Shown: piece after piece, positions 27,018-37,100 of the stretch
Numbering within the stretch: position 1 is the stretch's first letter
Layout: each line of letters opens with the position of its first letter
Assembly (NCBI GenBank): GCA_041391745.1
Contig: JAWKNK010000002.1
Span: 186,001 to 250,000, forward strand
Length of the DNA stretch: 64,000 bases
Source of the DNA: JAIXWP01 sp041391745
Lineage (GTDB): Bacteria > Bacteroidota > Bacteroidia > Flavobacteriales_D > Sanyastnellaceae
Reading direction: 5' to 3'
Translations under genes and position numbers: made by a program
The notes under the pieces: generated by a model
Told to the model about the DNA's origin: nothing
Seen by the model: the letters and a program-made list of their open reading frames with translations, nothing else
The model's database searches: none

Positions 27018-28485
27018 TGCTTGCAGGAGGTCCTTGAGGTTTTGGTCCTTTATTGTTTCGCGGTCCGCGGTTTCTATTGTTTCTGTTCTTGTTAGGTCTT
27101 GGTGCACCTTGATTTGGATTTCCGCCTTCTTGATTTTGTGCAGGGGCTTGATCCGGTTTGCCTTGCGGATTATTTTGAGGTTTGTTTTGAGGACGGTTTT
27201 GTTTGTTTTGAGGCTTGTTCGGGTTGTCTTGGTTTCCTTCCTTCTGTCTTTGAGGTTGAGGACCGCCTTGTTTTCTTGGCCCGTCGTTTCTTTTATTTTC
27301 GGGACGGTTGCCGCCAGCAGGACGATTTGGATTCTCGCCTCTATTGTTGTTGTTGCCTCTTCCTCTAGGCTTATTGCGGCTTTGCTTTCTGCGCTTTTGA
27401 TCAAAGCGGGTAAGAGAATCCTGACCCACTACTTGAGCGAAATCTGTTTCTTCGATTACCTCTTCTACATCCTCCATGAAGTCTTCTACATCTTCGATCT
27501 TGATTCCCTTTTTGTTCATCTCAATAATCTCACGAACAGCGTCAACCGACAAAGGGAAAATGGCTTCGCCAGGTTGGCCTTCATACATGTAGTAGAGCGT
27601 TCGTTTGAAAATATCTGTTTTGAAATGAACAGCGGTTCCTTTAGGAAGGTGCAATTTCACAGTGGTACTTGGAATATCCTTTAAGGCTTCTGCGTATTGA
27701 TCCAATTCATAGTTGAGGCAGCACTTGAGCTTTCCACATTGACCTGCCAGTTTTGACGGATTAAGAGAAAGTTGTTGGTAGCGCGCTGCGCTTGTAGATA
27801 CTGCTCTGAAATCGGTGAGCCAACTTGAGCAGCACAATTCGCGACCGCAGGAACCGATACCGCCGAGTCGACCCGCTTCAACGCGATAGCCAATTTGACG
27901 CATTTCGATGCGCACTTTAAAAGATTCAGCGTATTTCTTAATCAACTCACGGAAATCGACGCGATCGTCGGCCGTGTAGAAGAACGTGGCTTTTGACTTG
28001 TCGCCTTGGTATTCTACATCGCTGATTTTCATAGAAAGGTTGAGTTCACGCGCCATGGTACGCGCGCGCATCATGGTGTCTTGTTCAGACTTGCGCGCTT
28101 CTTGCCATTTCTCGATATCCTCTTCTTTTGCCTTTCTGTAGATCTTCTTGATTTCGTAGTTGTCTTTGATGTCCTTATGCTTCATTTGCATGCGCACGAG
28201 TTCACCTGTGATAGAGACCACACCGATATCATGACCTGGAGAGGCTTCCACGGCGACAACGTCGCCTGGGAATAGTTCTATGTTGCTAGCGTTTCTGTAA
28301 AATCCTTTTCTGCTATTTTTAAATCTAACTTCAACAATATCAAAAGGCTTTTGGCCTAGCGGAAGTTCCATTCCTGCTAGCCAGTCGAATACGTCTAATT
28401 TATTGCAGCCATAGGTACCGCAAGCACCGTTATTTTTACATCCACCAGGCAGTCCGCCGTTGGTGGAACAACTTTTACATCCCAT
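27010..28485 (-). CDS. ricT: RicT/YaaT-type PSP1 protein with long disordered tail
   Basis: The 491-residue protein begins MGCKSCSTNGGLPGGCKNNG and contains a PSP1 domain. Its Cys clusters, LGGIGSCGRELCCSSWL and LAGQCGKLKCCLNYE, are the Fe-S ligands of RicT proteins, which act with RicA/RicF in RNA maturation in Bacillus. From about residue 360 the protein becomes a tail of roughly 130 residues made almost only of N, P, Q, R, G and K (RGRGNNNNRGE, PQNKQNRPQNKPQ), probably RNA-binding or phase-separating; this tail is long for the family. First gene of the ricT-gldH-holB unit, with a TATATTTG box at 28517-28524. Confidence 0.88.
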   Translation of the reverse strand: MGCKSCSTNGGLPGGCKNNGACGTYGCNKLDVFDWLAGMELPLGQKPFDIVEVRFKNSRKGFYRNASNIELFPGDVVAVEASPGHDIGVVSITGELVRMQMKHKDIKDNYEIKKIYRKAKEEDIEKWQEARKSEQDTMMRARTMARELNLSMKISDVEYQGDKSKATFFYTADDRVDFRELIKKYAESFKVRIEMRQIGYRVEAGRLGGIGSCGRELCCSSWLTDFRAVSTSAARYQQLSLNPSKLAGQCGKLKCCLNYELDQYAEALKDIPSTTVKLHLPKGTAVHFKTDIFKRTLYYMYEGQPGEAIFPLSVDAVREIIEMNKKGIKIEDVEDFMEDVEEVIEETDFAQVVGQDSLTRFDQKRRKQSRNKPRGRGNNNNRGENPNRPAGGNRPENKRNDGPRKQGGPQPQRQKEGNQDNPNKPQNKQNRPQNKPQNNPQGKPDQAPAQNQEGGNPNQGAPRPNKNRNNRNRGPRNNKGPKPQGPPASNE

Positions 28486-28516
28486 ACATTCAGTACATTT
28501 CGTTCAACACAAGGGT

Positions 28517-28524
28517 CAAATATA
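28517..28524 (-). promoter_or_regulatory. -7 box of the ricT-gldH-holB unit
   Basis: TATATTTG on the minus strand, 31 nt before the ricT ATG, a perfect TAnnTTTG match. Confidence 0.6.
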
Positions 28525-28579
28525 AGGAGAAAGGGGACACCTTGCCTCCTCATGATATAGGTTGACAGGGATCGAGGGG

Positions 28580-28673
28580 ACAATGATTCAAGGATTCGAG
28601 GATTCAAGAAACAAGAATTCGAGGATTCAAGGATTCGAGAGGACACCTGTCCCAGGCTCGTCTTGGGAAGGAT
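28580..28673. repeat. Dispersed intergenic repeat, copy B
   Basis: Octamers AAGGATTC/GAGGATTC alternate with AAGAAAC, ending in the tail GGACACCTGTCCCAGGCTCG, TCTTGGGAAGGATT (28640-28673), which holds two nested inverted repeats. It is the same layout as 8.52-8.67 kb and 43.15-43.25 kb. The following text (gagagtttgaaggtgtggga) also recurs after copy C. Confidence 0.75.
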
Positions 28674-28711
28674 TTGGGGGGACAAGAGAGTTTGAAGGTG
28701 TGGGAGTGTGA

Positions 28712-28905
28712 GAGGGATCGTTTTGCAAAACGTGACCCTTCGCTTTGATTTCTTTTTCATGCTTCGCATTTAAAGAAATCGACGCTCAGGGACCGGGGCT
28801 CGAGGAGTAGAATTTGGCGGAGCAGCAAAACTTTGTTTTGCTGCTCCGCGACCATCTTTAGTGCTGCACACGGGCCCTCGAGCGTAGCGAGAGGTGTTCA
28901 GGCTT
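28712..28905. repeat. Cluster of palindromes in the ricT-RidA spacer
   Basis: No gene fits here. Four inverted repeats follow each other: CGTTTTGCAAAACG (28719-28732, with AGGG/CCCT further out), GATTTCTTT/AAAGAAATC (28747-28755 / 28772-28780) enclosing ATGC-TTC-GCAT, a perfect 15-bp hairpin GCGGAGCAGCAAAAC (28817-28831) / 28835-28849, and CTCG/CGAG near 28877-28890. None has a T run, so these do not look like ordinary terminators. Confidence 0.7.
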
Positions 28906-28989
28906 AGTGCTTATGAAGTCCAGTGGCGGTGAGGGTCATTGCATAATTCTTTAATTGCGATTGAGCCTGCACTTTGAAGCTCATTTGCA

Positions 28990-29420
28990 CTACTCCACCG
29001 TGGCGATGCACTTGAGCTCGATGGCGATGGGGTGGGTAGAGAGTTGATCTCCACCGTGGTGCGACATGGCTGTGCATCTTTGAAATACTCAGCATAAAGC
29101 CTGTTGTAGGTATGAAAGTCACGTTTCATATTCACAAGGAAAACAGTAACATCTACCAAGTTTTCCCATTTGCTTCCGCTTGCTTCTAGAATAGCTTTCA
29201 CATTTTGAAAAACGCTGCGGCATTGCGCTTCGAAATCAAATTCCACAAAATTGCCGTTTTTATCCAAAACCAACCCTGGCACTCCACTATCTGTGGCATC
29301 ACTACCTGCAACTCGAGGTCCAACACCTGACAAGAACAACAAATTGCCAACACGACGAGCGTGTGGGTATAATCCAACTGGTTTTGGGGCTTTATCTGTA
29401 GAAATTTTCGATTCGCTCAT
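28990..29420 (-). CDS. RidA-family deaminase, frameshifted near its end
   Basis: The protein opens KISTDKAPKPVGLYPHARRVGNLLFLSGVGPR, with FEAQCRSVFQNVKAILEASGSKWENLVDVTVFLVNMKRDF and EYFKDAQPCRTTVEI. It is a RidA/YjgF protein of the subgroup often called 2-aminomuconate deaminase. The frame is lost at NSLPTP: adding one C to the CCCC run near 29,031 restores IAIELKCIATVE and the TAG at 28990-28992, giving the normal length of about 143 residues. As written, the frame runs on to 28911 with an unrelated tail (SPSSSSASPRW...). The likely role is removal of reactive enamine/imine intermediates. It starts four bases after the esterase stop and probably belongs to the same transcript. Confidence 0.85.
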
Positions 29421-29423
29421 AAC

Positions 29424-30830
29424 TTATAATTTATACAAAGGTAAACTGTCGATGGTGCCATCGTGCCATTTTATTTCCATGTTATATGTACCTGGAAAAA
29501 GCATGTTTACAAAAATCTGATACACACTTTCTTCATTGGCTAACTCTTGTTTCACCAATTTGCCCGTGTTATTATAGATTTTTATTTCACTAATTAATTT
29601 ACCGTTCGGTGCTGTAATTGTCGTACTCTCATATGTTGGATTAGGCGACACATCAAATGCCTTCGCTAATGATTCTTCTGTCTCCACGCAGTCATTCAGC
29701 CATCGATATGCCCGCGGAAATTCCTCTGCCCAAAACGCTTCACTATGCGACCCTTCGGGCCAATCCATCATGAATAGTTGGTTTTCTTGATATCCAATGT
29801 CTACCAACAAGTTGTTCATTTTAATCATATCCTGAAGAACCTCACCTCTTCCCTCATTCGTGCCGCAAGCATAATAAATCTTAGTATCCACCTTCGGCAT
29901 GCTGTTCGCAACCATTTTTTCTAGCTCGGGATCCGCCCAATATGCTGGCGATAAGACCATAGCTTTGGAGAACACATCAGGATATTTGATCACTGCTGCC
30001 AAGGCCATATTCGCACCCAATGAAGATCCGCCAATACTCGTATTCTTCCGATCCTTTAAGGTGCGAAAATTATAATCGATAACCGACTTCAAATTCTTGG
30101 TGATGAACTCGAGAATTTCATTTCCTTGCGGTATGTTATGAAGAGAATCGTTGACTCCAAAAGTGTATTCATTCAATCGATCATTTCCGCCATTGTCAAT
30201 ACCAACTATGATACTTTTTTGGCATCCTTTCAGCGATGACATCGTTTCGTCAATTTTCCATTCGCCAGCAAACGATGTAAATCGATCAAACAAATTCTGA
30301 CCATCAAGCATATACACTACTGGGTAGTTGACACCACTCACCTGATATTCTTCAGGAAGGTAAACCCAAACTCGTCTTCGTTTTTTCAACTGAGGAATGA
30401 GCATGTCATTATCCAAAATGAGCACTTGTTCATTCATCGTTGTATTAATTGGAATATCCAGCCACTCCGCGACTGATATCCCAAAAATACTCCCGTTTTG
30501 AATCAATACCTGATGGGTCATCGGTTCGTTCGTCTCGGCATTTCGTTCTGCCGACGCGTCAGATCCACGGTGTACTTTTAATGTACACGTCATCCCTTCT
30601 GGTTCATCTTCGATTAAAAAATAATAGTGATCATCCTTTTTACGCATTGTTCTTGTAACCGCTTTGCTTGTATCATCATCCAACTTATAGGTAACATAAA
30701 GCAAATCCAACATTGGCGTATTCTGCGGAACGGACTCCAAGAAAATTGAAGTCTGTGCGCTAGTGCTAAATACATTTAAAATCAGGTATGAGCAAATTAC
30801 CACATACCGAATGATCATTCGGTTTTTCAT
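29424..30830 (-). CDS. Secreted alpha/beta-hydrolase esterase with T9SS sorting domain
   Basis: The 468-residue protein has a signal peptide (ending near SAQ), a beta-sandwich N-terminal part, and a putative esterase domain of the Fes/IroE/EstD type. The latter shows RVWVYLPEEY, YPVVYMLDGQNLFD, the nucleophile elbow IGGSSLGANMAL, and WPEGSHSEAFW with the catalytic His region. The end is a T9SS-type domain (FDVSPNPTYESTTI). Substrate unknown; family members act on siderophore esters, feruloyl esters or simple esters. The ATG overlaps the TAA of the upstream gene (TAATG), so the two are translationally coupled. Confidence 0.85.
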   Translation of the reverse strand: MKNRMIIRYVVICSYLILNVFSTSAQTSIFLESVPQNTPMLDLLYVTYKLDDDTSKAVTRTMRKKDDHYYFLIEDEPEGMTCTLKVHRGSDASAERNAETNEPMTHQVLIQNGSIFGISVAEWLDIPINTTMNEQVLILDNDMLIPQLKKRRRVWVYLPEEYQVSGVNYPVVYMLDGQNLFDRFTSFAGEWKIDETMSSLKGCQKSIIVGIDNGGNDRLNEYTFGVNDSLHNIPQGNEILEFITKNLKSVIDYNFRTLKDRKNTSIGGSSLGANMALAAVIKYPDVFSKAMVLSPAYWADPELEKMVANSMPKVDTKIYYACGTNEGRGEVLQDMIKMNNLLVDIGYQENQLFMMDWPEGSHSEAFWAEEFPRAYRWLNDCVETEESLAKAFDVSPNPTYESTTITAPNGKLISEIKIYNNTGKLVKQELANEESVYQIFVNMLFPGTYNMEIKWHDGTIDSLPLYKL

Positions 30831-33580
30831 TAATGAATTATTTTACCTGTTTTAGTAAGGTTTCCAACACTTAGTTTATAGATATAAGTTCCTTTCGGCA
30901 AATCACTTCCCACCTGCCAGCGAATTTTCTGATCGCCAGCAGTTGCATTTTTCACTGACTTATTCCAAACTTTTTTACCTGAAATATCATAAACCTCTAG
31001 GATAATATTCTCCTGATTACGCGTCTTGAAAGCCCACTGTACCACATCACTAAATGGATTTGGATAAACAGTAATATCACTTTTCAAAACGGCCAACTCA
31101 TTTACATTCGCCGCTTCTACAGGCTCCACCGATGCTGTATAAATTCCGTTACCGTGTGTGGCTATAGCGATGGTTCCATCATATGGACGAGCCTTCACCA
31201 TATTGATCACCACATTTCCAATGGTCTCTGCACCCTCCATTTCCCAAACCGTGTTGTCGCCATCCAGCAATGAAGTGCTGTACAAACCTGCGCTGGTTCC
31301 TGCGAAATAAACTACCGGATCACTTGGATACATTTCTACCCAATACACCGCAGGACCATTTCCAGTTCCGTCAGGGTTCTCTTCCAAATTACCACTGACA
31401 TTCTCCCAGGTTTCACCTTTATCAGAACTATGGAAAATGCTTTGAACATTGTAGTTGGAGAAGCTTACCATCACCTCTTCAACGTTCAAGTCATTGGCTA
31501 CTATACATGAAGTGTAAGCACCAGTTGGGAATAAATCTGACGTCAAATCAAATCGTGTAGGATTGGTATAAGTGGTGTCCAATCGATATACATATCCATT
31601 TGATGTTCCGTAATAAATGACATCATGATCTATTGGTGCCATGTCTAGCGTAGTGATCGCTCCAACAGATGTTGGCACTAAACTTTCCGATATATTGTCC
31701 CAATATTCATTGGGGAGTTTATTGATATAATTACCTGTAACAGGAATGTCGTTCACATTTGCAAGGTGGCGTATGGCTCTGTTTCCAGCTATAAAAACAT
31801 CATTGTGCGTGAAAGGATCCAAAATAAATGGATTGATAAACAAATACTGTGGACCGCTTTGCTGATCAATTCGTTCTGTACTTAAAAGGTTTCCTTGCTC
31901 GTCAATCGTCTTTTTATACATTCTTCCCAATTGCGAGCTCGTGATGATGAAATTTCGTCCTTGAGGAAGCGCACAAAAAGCACCATCGTCAGCATGCACT
32001 TCTTTCCAAGTTTCTTGGTTGTTTGAATTATCTGTAATCCATGTTCCATTGTCTTGCATGCCACCGAATACATATTCGGTTTCTGCATAACCTTGCTCCA
32101 TAGCCACCGTGTAGAATTGAGTTGTAACGTAGCCATTATTCAATGGAGTCCAAAATACAGAATCTGCGAGCGCATCATCAGTTCTATAAACACCGCCGTC
32201 ATTAGCACTAAACATCACCCCCGGGTTGGCTTGACTAAACAGCATCAAATGCTGATCGCTATGGTGATTAGGATAGCTGTAATTCAAAGGGTTTTCGATG
32301 TTGCAACGGTATCCTCCAATCCAGTCTTGATCATCTTGCTCAAATCTTGAGAAACTTCTATGAATATTCACGCCACCAATAAAAAGAATGTCTTCTGTTG
32401 GGTGGTGAGCGATGCAAAGGTCATAGCTGTTTTGCGAACGGAAGGTTCCAAAATCGAACGTAGTGCCGATTTCCAATTCACAAGGATCATCAGGCAAGTT
32501 GGCCGACAAGTCGTACCAAACGCCTCCGCCCCCTGTTCCATTACCAGAAAGATATTCGTATCGATATAAAATGTGATTGATATCGTTTGCACCATTAGAC
32601 ATTTCTCCAATGAGGTACATTTTAGAATGATCTTGAGGATCGAAACACATCATACATCGTTGTTGATCATACCATGCATCAGGAGTAATTTCTGTCCATT
32701 CCAATCCGTCATCAGATCTGAAAACACCGCCTTGATTCGCTCCATTGGCAAAAGAAAGCGACGCGTAAACAACTCCATCATCTGCTACGACCACATCAAC
32801 ATATCTTGAACCTCCTGGGCCAAAACCTAAGACTTGTTCCCAAGAATCCCCTCCATCAGTGCTTCGAATAATTCCATTATATACAGCGGCATAAACCTCA
32901 TCTTCTGTTTCATTTGATGGGTCGATTGCCATTTTTTGTACAAAATCGTAAGAACCGCTTTGTAAAATATTTTGCGGCGTGTTGCTCGATGTTGATAGTA
33001 ATGGTGACCATGTCAATCCATTGTCTGTACTCTTATAGACTCCATCCCCACTAAACAAAGAAGTAAAAGACGTACCGCTAACAACGCCATAAAATTCTTC
33101 ACCACTTCCGAAATACCAAGTATCTTGATGACCTTCTCTTGTATCTTGAATGATACATGCCACGCTGTGCATTTGATTTGGCGCAGTTGTTTTCGCCCAG
33201 GTTTGACCACCGTTTGTGGTGCGCCAAACGCCGCCCGAAACACTTCCCGCAAGCATGATGTTTTCATTTCTAACATCATAAGCCAAACTTCTGGTTCGTC
33301 CACCTTTATTGAAAGGGCCTCGTGAGGTCCAACTTAAAGAACGATCACTTGAGCGTCTAGGTAATCTTGAGGCAAATTCTGCCACAGCACTTTTCATGTG
33401 AATTGGAATTTCACCAGTAGCCGGATCCTTCAAACGAGAGTATTCATAGAACTTCCTACTTCCTGGATTCACTCCAAATCCTTCTTGCTGAGGAGCGGCA
33501 GGAGTAACAGGACTTGATTGATTGCATGCTGCAAGACAAGTCACTACAGCAACGAAAAACAAATTGGTCAAGGTTTTCAT
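30830..33580 (-). CDS. Beta-propeller (BNR/sortilin-like) protein with lipobox and T9SS sorting domain
   Basis: The 916-residue protein has repeated BNR/sortilin-type Asp-box motifs (GGVWRTTNGGQTWAK, DGVYKSTDNGLTWSP, GIIRSTDGGDSWEQV, SIFHSSDKGETWENV) forming one or two propellers, and a T9SS type A sorting domain (VYPNPFSDVVQW). The N-terminus MKTLTNLFFVAVVTCLAACNQSS has a perfect lipobox (LAAC, Cys 19), unusual for a protein that also carries a T9SS domain. First gene of an operon with the esterase and RidA genes. A TATATTTG box (33585-33592) ends only four bases before the ATG. Confidence 0.85.
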   Translation of the reverse strand: MKTLTNLFFVAVVTCLAACNQSSPVTPAAPQQEGFGVNPGSRKFYEYSRLKDPATGEIPIHMKSAVAEFASRLPRRSSDRSLSWTSRGPFNKGGRTRSLAYDVRNENIMLAGSVSGGVWRTTNGGQTWAKTTAPNQMHSVACIIQDTREGHQDTWYFGSGEEFYGVVSGTSFTSLFSGDGVYKSTDNGLTWSPLLSTSSNTPQNILQSGSYDFVQKMAIDPSNETEDEVYAAVYNGIIRSTDGGDSWEQVLGFGPGGSRYVDVVVADDGVVYASLSFANGANQGGVFRSDDGLEWTEITPDAWYDQQRCMMCFDPQDHSKMYLIGEMSNGANDINHILYRYEYLSGNGTGGGGVWYDLSANLPDDPCELEIGTTFDFGTFRSQNSYDLCIAHHPTEDILFIGGVNIHRSFSRFEQDDQDWIGGYRCNIENPLNYSYPNHHSDQHLMLFSQANPGVMFSANDGGVYRTDDALADSVFWTPLNNGYVTTQFYTVAMEQGYAETEYVFGGMQDNGTWITDNSNNQETWKEVHADDGAFCALPQGRNFIITSSQLGRMYKKTIDEQGNLLSTERIDQQSGPQYLFINPFILDPFTHNDVFIAGNRAIRHLANVNDIPVTGNYINKLPNEYWDNISESLVPTSVGAITTLDMAPIDHDVIYYGTSNGYVYRLDTTYTNPTRFDLTSDLFPTGAYTSCIVANDLNVEEVMVSFSNYNVQSIFHSSDKGETWENVSGNLEENPDGTGNGPAVYWVEMYPSDPVVYFAGTSAGLYSTSLLDGDNTVWEMEGAETIGNVVINMVKARPYDGTIAIATHGNGIYTASVEPVEAANVNELAVLKSDITVYPNPFSDVVQWAFKTRNQENIILEVYDISGKKVWNKSVKNATAGDQKIRWQVGSDLPKGTYIYKLSVGNLTKTGKIIH

Positions 33581-33584
33581 AGCT

Positions 33585-33592
33585 CAAATATA
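33585..33592 (-). promoter_or_regulatory. -7 box directly before the propeller-protein ATG
   Basis: TATATTTG on the minus strand followed by AGCT and the ATG. With the usual start site 4-7 nt after the box, the mRNA would begin at or next to the start codon. Confidence 0.55.
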
Positions 33593-33706
33593 ATCCAAGT
33601 CCGGTTAAACAGAGAACCTCCTTGTTCGGCACTATTTTATTCCCATTTAGAATAAAGAATTAGAATAGAATGAAAACTACCTTCACCTTTGATAAAAATT
33701 CACGCT

Positions 33707-34117
33707 ATGAAAACATAAATTCTCTCGATAGTATAAGTATATAATTTACTTTTTTCTTGTAAAAATGATACAGAATTAAATGCCGACAATACGACATCAA
33801 TTTTGCTTGATGGCAATTGGAAAATCACCAATTACATCGATAGCGGCGAAAATGAAACGTATAAATTCAATGGACATACATTCGATTTTGCAAATGGTGG
33901 ATCAGTGAGTGTTTCTACTGGAAGCGGCACCGTTCAAGGGTCTTGGTCCACAGGAGAAGACGACTCTCACGTAAAACTTTACCTGAGCTTTTCTTCTCTT
34001 CCACACGAAGACATCAGCGACGATTGGCATGTAGTATCACAAACCAGTTCAAAAATTGAATTGGAAGACATTAGCGGAGGAAACGGAGGAGCAGATTACC
34101 TCACCTTCGAAAGATAA
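33707..34117 (+). pseudogene. Small lipoprotein (lipocalin-like) with two stop codons in the signal peptide
   Basis: From the ATG at 33707 the frame reads MKT-stop-ILSIV-stop-VYNLLFSCKNDTEL and then stays open to 34117. Ignoring the two TAA codons (33716 and 33734), this is a normal lipoprotein signal with lipobox LFSC. The mature part LLDGNWKITNYIDSGENETYKFNGHTFDFANGGSVSV...GTVQGSWST resembles short lipocalin-like Bacteroidota lipoproteins. Each TAA is one change from TTA (Leu). As written, it could only be translated without export from an internal start (TTG 33803). It may be a recent pseudogene; it ends 16 bases before the convergent tricorn gene. Confidence 0.55.
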
Positions 34118-34133
34118 CCTGCTTATTTAAATA

Positions 34134-37100
34134 TCATTTGTTTAGGAGAACCCGAACAGCTGCTTCTAGTTGTTCATCTCTTCCAGAAGTGGCTGTTTGG
34201 GGTCTATTTTCAACTTTCACATCGGGTTCAAGCTGTGTGTTTTCCATAAACTTACCATCATTGGTAATCATTCCAACCTGAGGAATTCCAAACACAACTC
34301 CATTCTGTAAACCCTCCCACCAAACGGCCGTACCCGTTCCTGGCACTGGCATTCCGATTAATTTACCTACACCTAATTCTCTGTATGTAAATGGAAACAT
34401 GTGTGCATCTGAATAATTACTTTCATTCATTACAACTACAGATGGCTTCGACCATTTGAATTGAGGTTCGCTTCCCAAATCCTGACCTCTTGGAGAAATG
34501 CGGATGTAAGGTTTTCCACCAAGGAAGGTAGCCAAGTCATCGTGCAGCCATCCACCACCATTGAATCGCGTGTCTACTACAAGCGCCTTCTTTAATCCGT
34601 GCTTACCGAGTGCTTTTTCATAAACTACTCTGAAGCTCGGGTCGTCCATTCCGCGAACATGCACATATCCAATAGTGCCATTTGACAACGAGTCTACGAT
34701 GTGCTCGCAGCGCTCCACCCAACGTTGATAAAGCAATTCATTTTCATATCCACGTGAAATAGGTTTCACCACTTCTTCCCAACGAACGTTTGTTGTTGGG
34801 TTGAACAAACTCAACAACGTGTTCTTTCCATCCTTTCTATTTAATAAAGGATAATAATTGAGTTCAGGAGTAATTTCTACGCCATCAATTTTTTCGATGA
34901 TAACACCATTTACAATCTTCGAGTCATTTTTTACGATTGGATTTTTGTGAATCACTTCTTTAATTTTCAATCCCTTTCCAGTGTAAGTATCATCATAGAA
35001 AAATCCGAGTGACGCTGTTTGGTCACCTTGAGGTTTTGCATTCCAATAAAAAGCTCCAGTATGCGATGCGTTAAGCTCTCCAAGCATTTCACCCATCATA
35101 TCCGCAAAGTCATAATTGTTGTTCACATCTCCCACTTTTTTCGCGTATTCCGCTTTGTAAAAATCCCATTTTACACCATGTAGATCTTTCACATAAAACT
35201 TCTTTACCACTTGGCGCCAAATGTGTTCAAACAAATAAGCGCGCTCCTCATTGGCGTTCAGAATCATTTCCCCATGAACACCAATTGGTTTTGATTCACC
35301 GCTAGCCATATCTATTTTATTGATCGATCCATTGGCCACAACAAACAAGAATTTGTCAGTCGAATCAGGGAATATACTTCCGTATCCTGTTCCGAGTTTT
35401 GCAAGAATTTTCGTCTCCTTCGTTCTCAAATCTGTTTTCCAAAGGTCCACACCTTTTTCCATTTCAGCCATGTAATAAAGCGCGCTGCCATCCTTGCTTA
35501 CGTAGGCATCCGACAAGTTGGATGAGTGAATTGTAAGGCGAACTTTTCTATCCATGAAACCATCAAGTTCCATTTTCAATGGTTCGATGCTTTTCTTTTC
35601 TTCTTCCTTTTTCTTTGATTTATCGTCCTTCTTTTTTCCCTCTTCAGCCTTCTTTTTTTCCTCTTCTTTTTTCTTCTTTTCTTCCTGATAAATTTCAAAA
35701 TCTTCTTTCGACATTTTGAATTCATCAAAAGCTTCTTGCGTCAAAAAGGATGCGTACACATCGGATTGTGCGCCCCAACTCGCATGATTCTTCAAGCCAT
35801 TTCTTGATGAAGTCCAAATCACCATTTTTCCATTCATCATCCATCTTGGCATTTCAGCGCCATAGCCTGATTCCGTTAGGTTAAGCACCGTTCCTTTACC
35901 GTCGGAACTCACCAATCCTGCTTGCGAAATCCACTGTGCACCTGGCAAGTAGTTAACTAAAAACCACTTTCCATCGGGTGACCACTGATAGAACTGATCG
36001 CCATCTGCATAAGAATAATTTTTATCGCCAGACACAATTGTTCGAACGGCCTTTGATTCCAAATTGATTACACGCAAAGTGGTACGCTCTTCCAAAAACG
36101 CAATCTCTTTTCCATCGGGTGAATACTGAGGTTGAAACGTCTCCTCTTTGGTAGCGATGATTGTGTCTTCTTTTAAAACTGTAGATGTATAAAAATACAA
36201 TTCTTCTTTTCTAGAAATAGATGAACGATAAATGTTCCAAGATCCATTTCTTTCTCCTGAATAAATCAATGCGCGTCCATCTGGACTGAATTGAATATCC
36301 CGTTCTTGTTCGGGTGTGTTGGTGATACGCTTCGTGGTGCCTTCAGCTGTTGAAGCCACAAATACTTCTCCTCTATGAATGAATGCAAACTCTTTTCCGT
36401 TTGGCGAAAGAGCGAAGTCGCTGACATTGTTTACAGGAATTGTTTCCACTGGAGTGTAGTGTCCGTCAACCGCAATTTTCACATCTACTTTTTGTGGTGT
36501 TCCTCCTTCACGCAATGTGAAAATTTCACCATGATAGATGTAGCATAAGATACCATCTGAACTCACGCTCAACGATCGAACGGGATGTTCCATATAGCTT
36601 GTTAAAACGGATGCACCTCTTGCTCCAGGCTCCGTTTTAAAGATATTCATACTACCATCCTGTTCGCTCAAAAAATAAATGCTCTTGCCATCTGGAGCCC
36701 ACACAGGATCAAGGTCTTCACCTCCGAAAGTGCTAACTTTTGTATACTCTTTTGTATTAAAATTATACGTCCAAATATCGCGCGTCACCGATGAAGTATG
36801 GTGTTTTCTGAATTCATCCTCATAGCCTTTTTGATCTTGGAACACAATCACAGAACCATCGGCATTATAATCCACTTCCAATGCAGGTGTTGTCAAAATT
36901 TGAATTTCTCTTCCACCAGTAACAGCAACTTTATACAATTCAGGAAATGCCCCAGTCGGATTTTGCTGATAGTTCGCATTGTCCATTCTAGACGATGAGA
37001 AAACTATAAACTTCCCGTCTGGCGTGAAGTCACATGGAGTATCCCCGCTGCTGTGATAGGTGAGGCGCGTGGCTGTTCCACCTGTTGCGGGTACTATGAA

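Noticed and set aside
26544..27404. 286-residue basic protein covering gldH
   Set aside because: The first 129 codons are the shadow of the low-complexity ricT tail; the lipoprotein signal of GldH starts at 27017.
28911..28989. Distinct C-terminal extension of the RidA protein
   Set aside because: The tail SPSSSSASPRW is out of frame; adding one C restores the conserved RidA ending and a stop at 28990.
33707..33740. Reassignment or read-through of TAA as a sense codon
   Set aside because: TAA is used as the normal stop of many intact genes here (for example lepA and the OmpA-type lipoprotein), so a changed code is not tenable.
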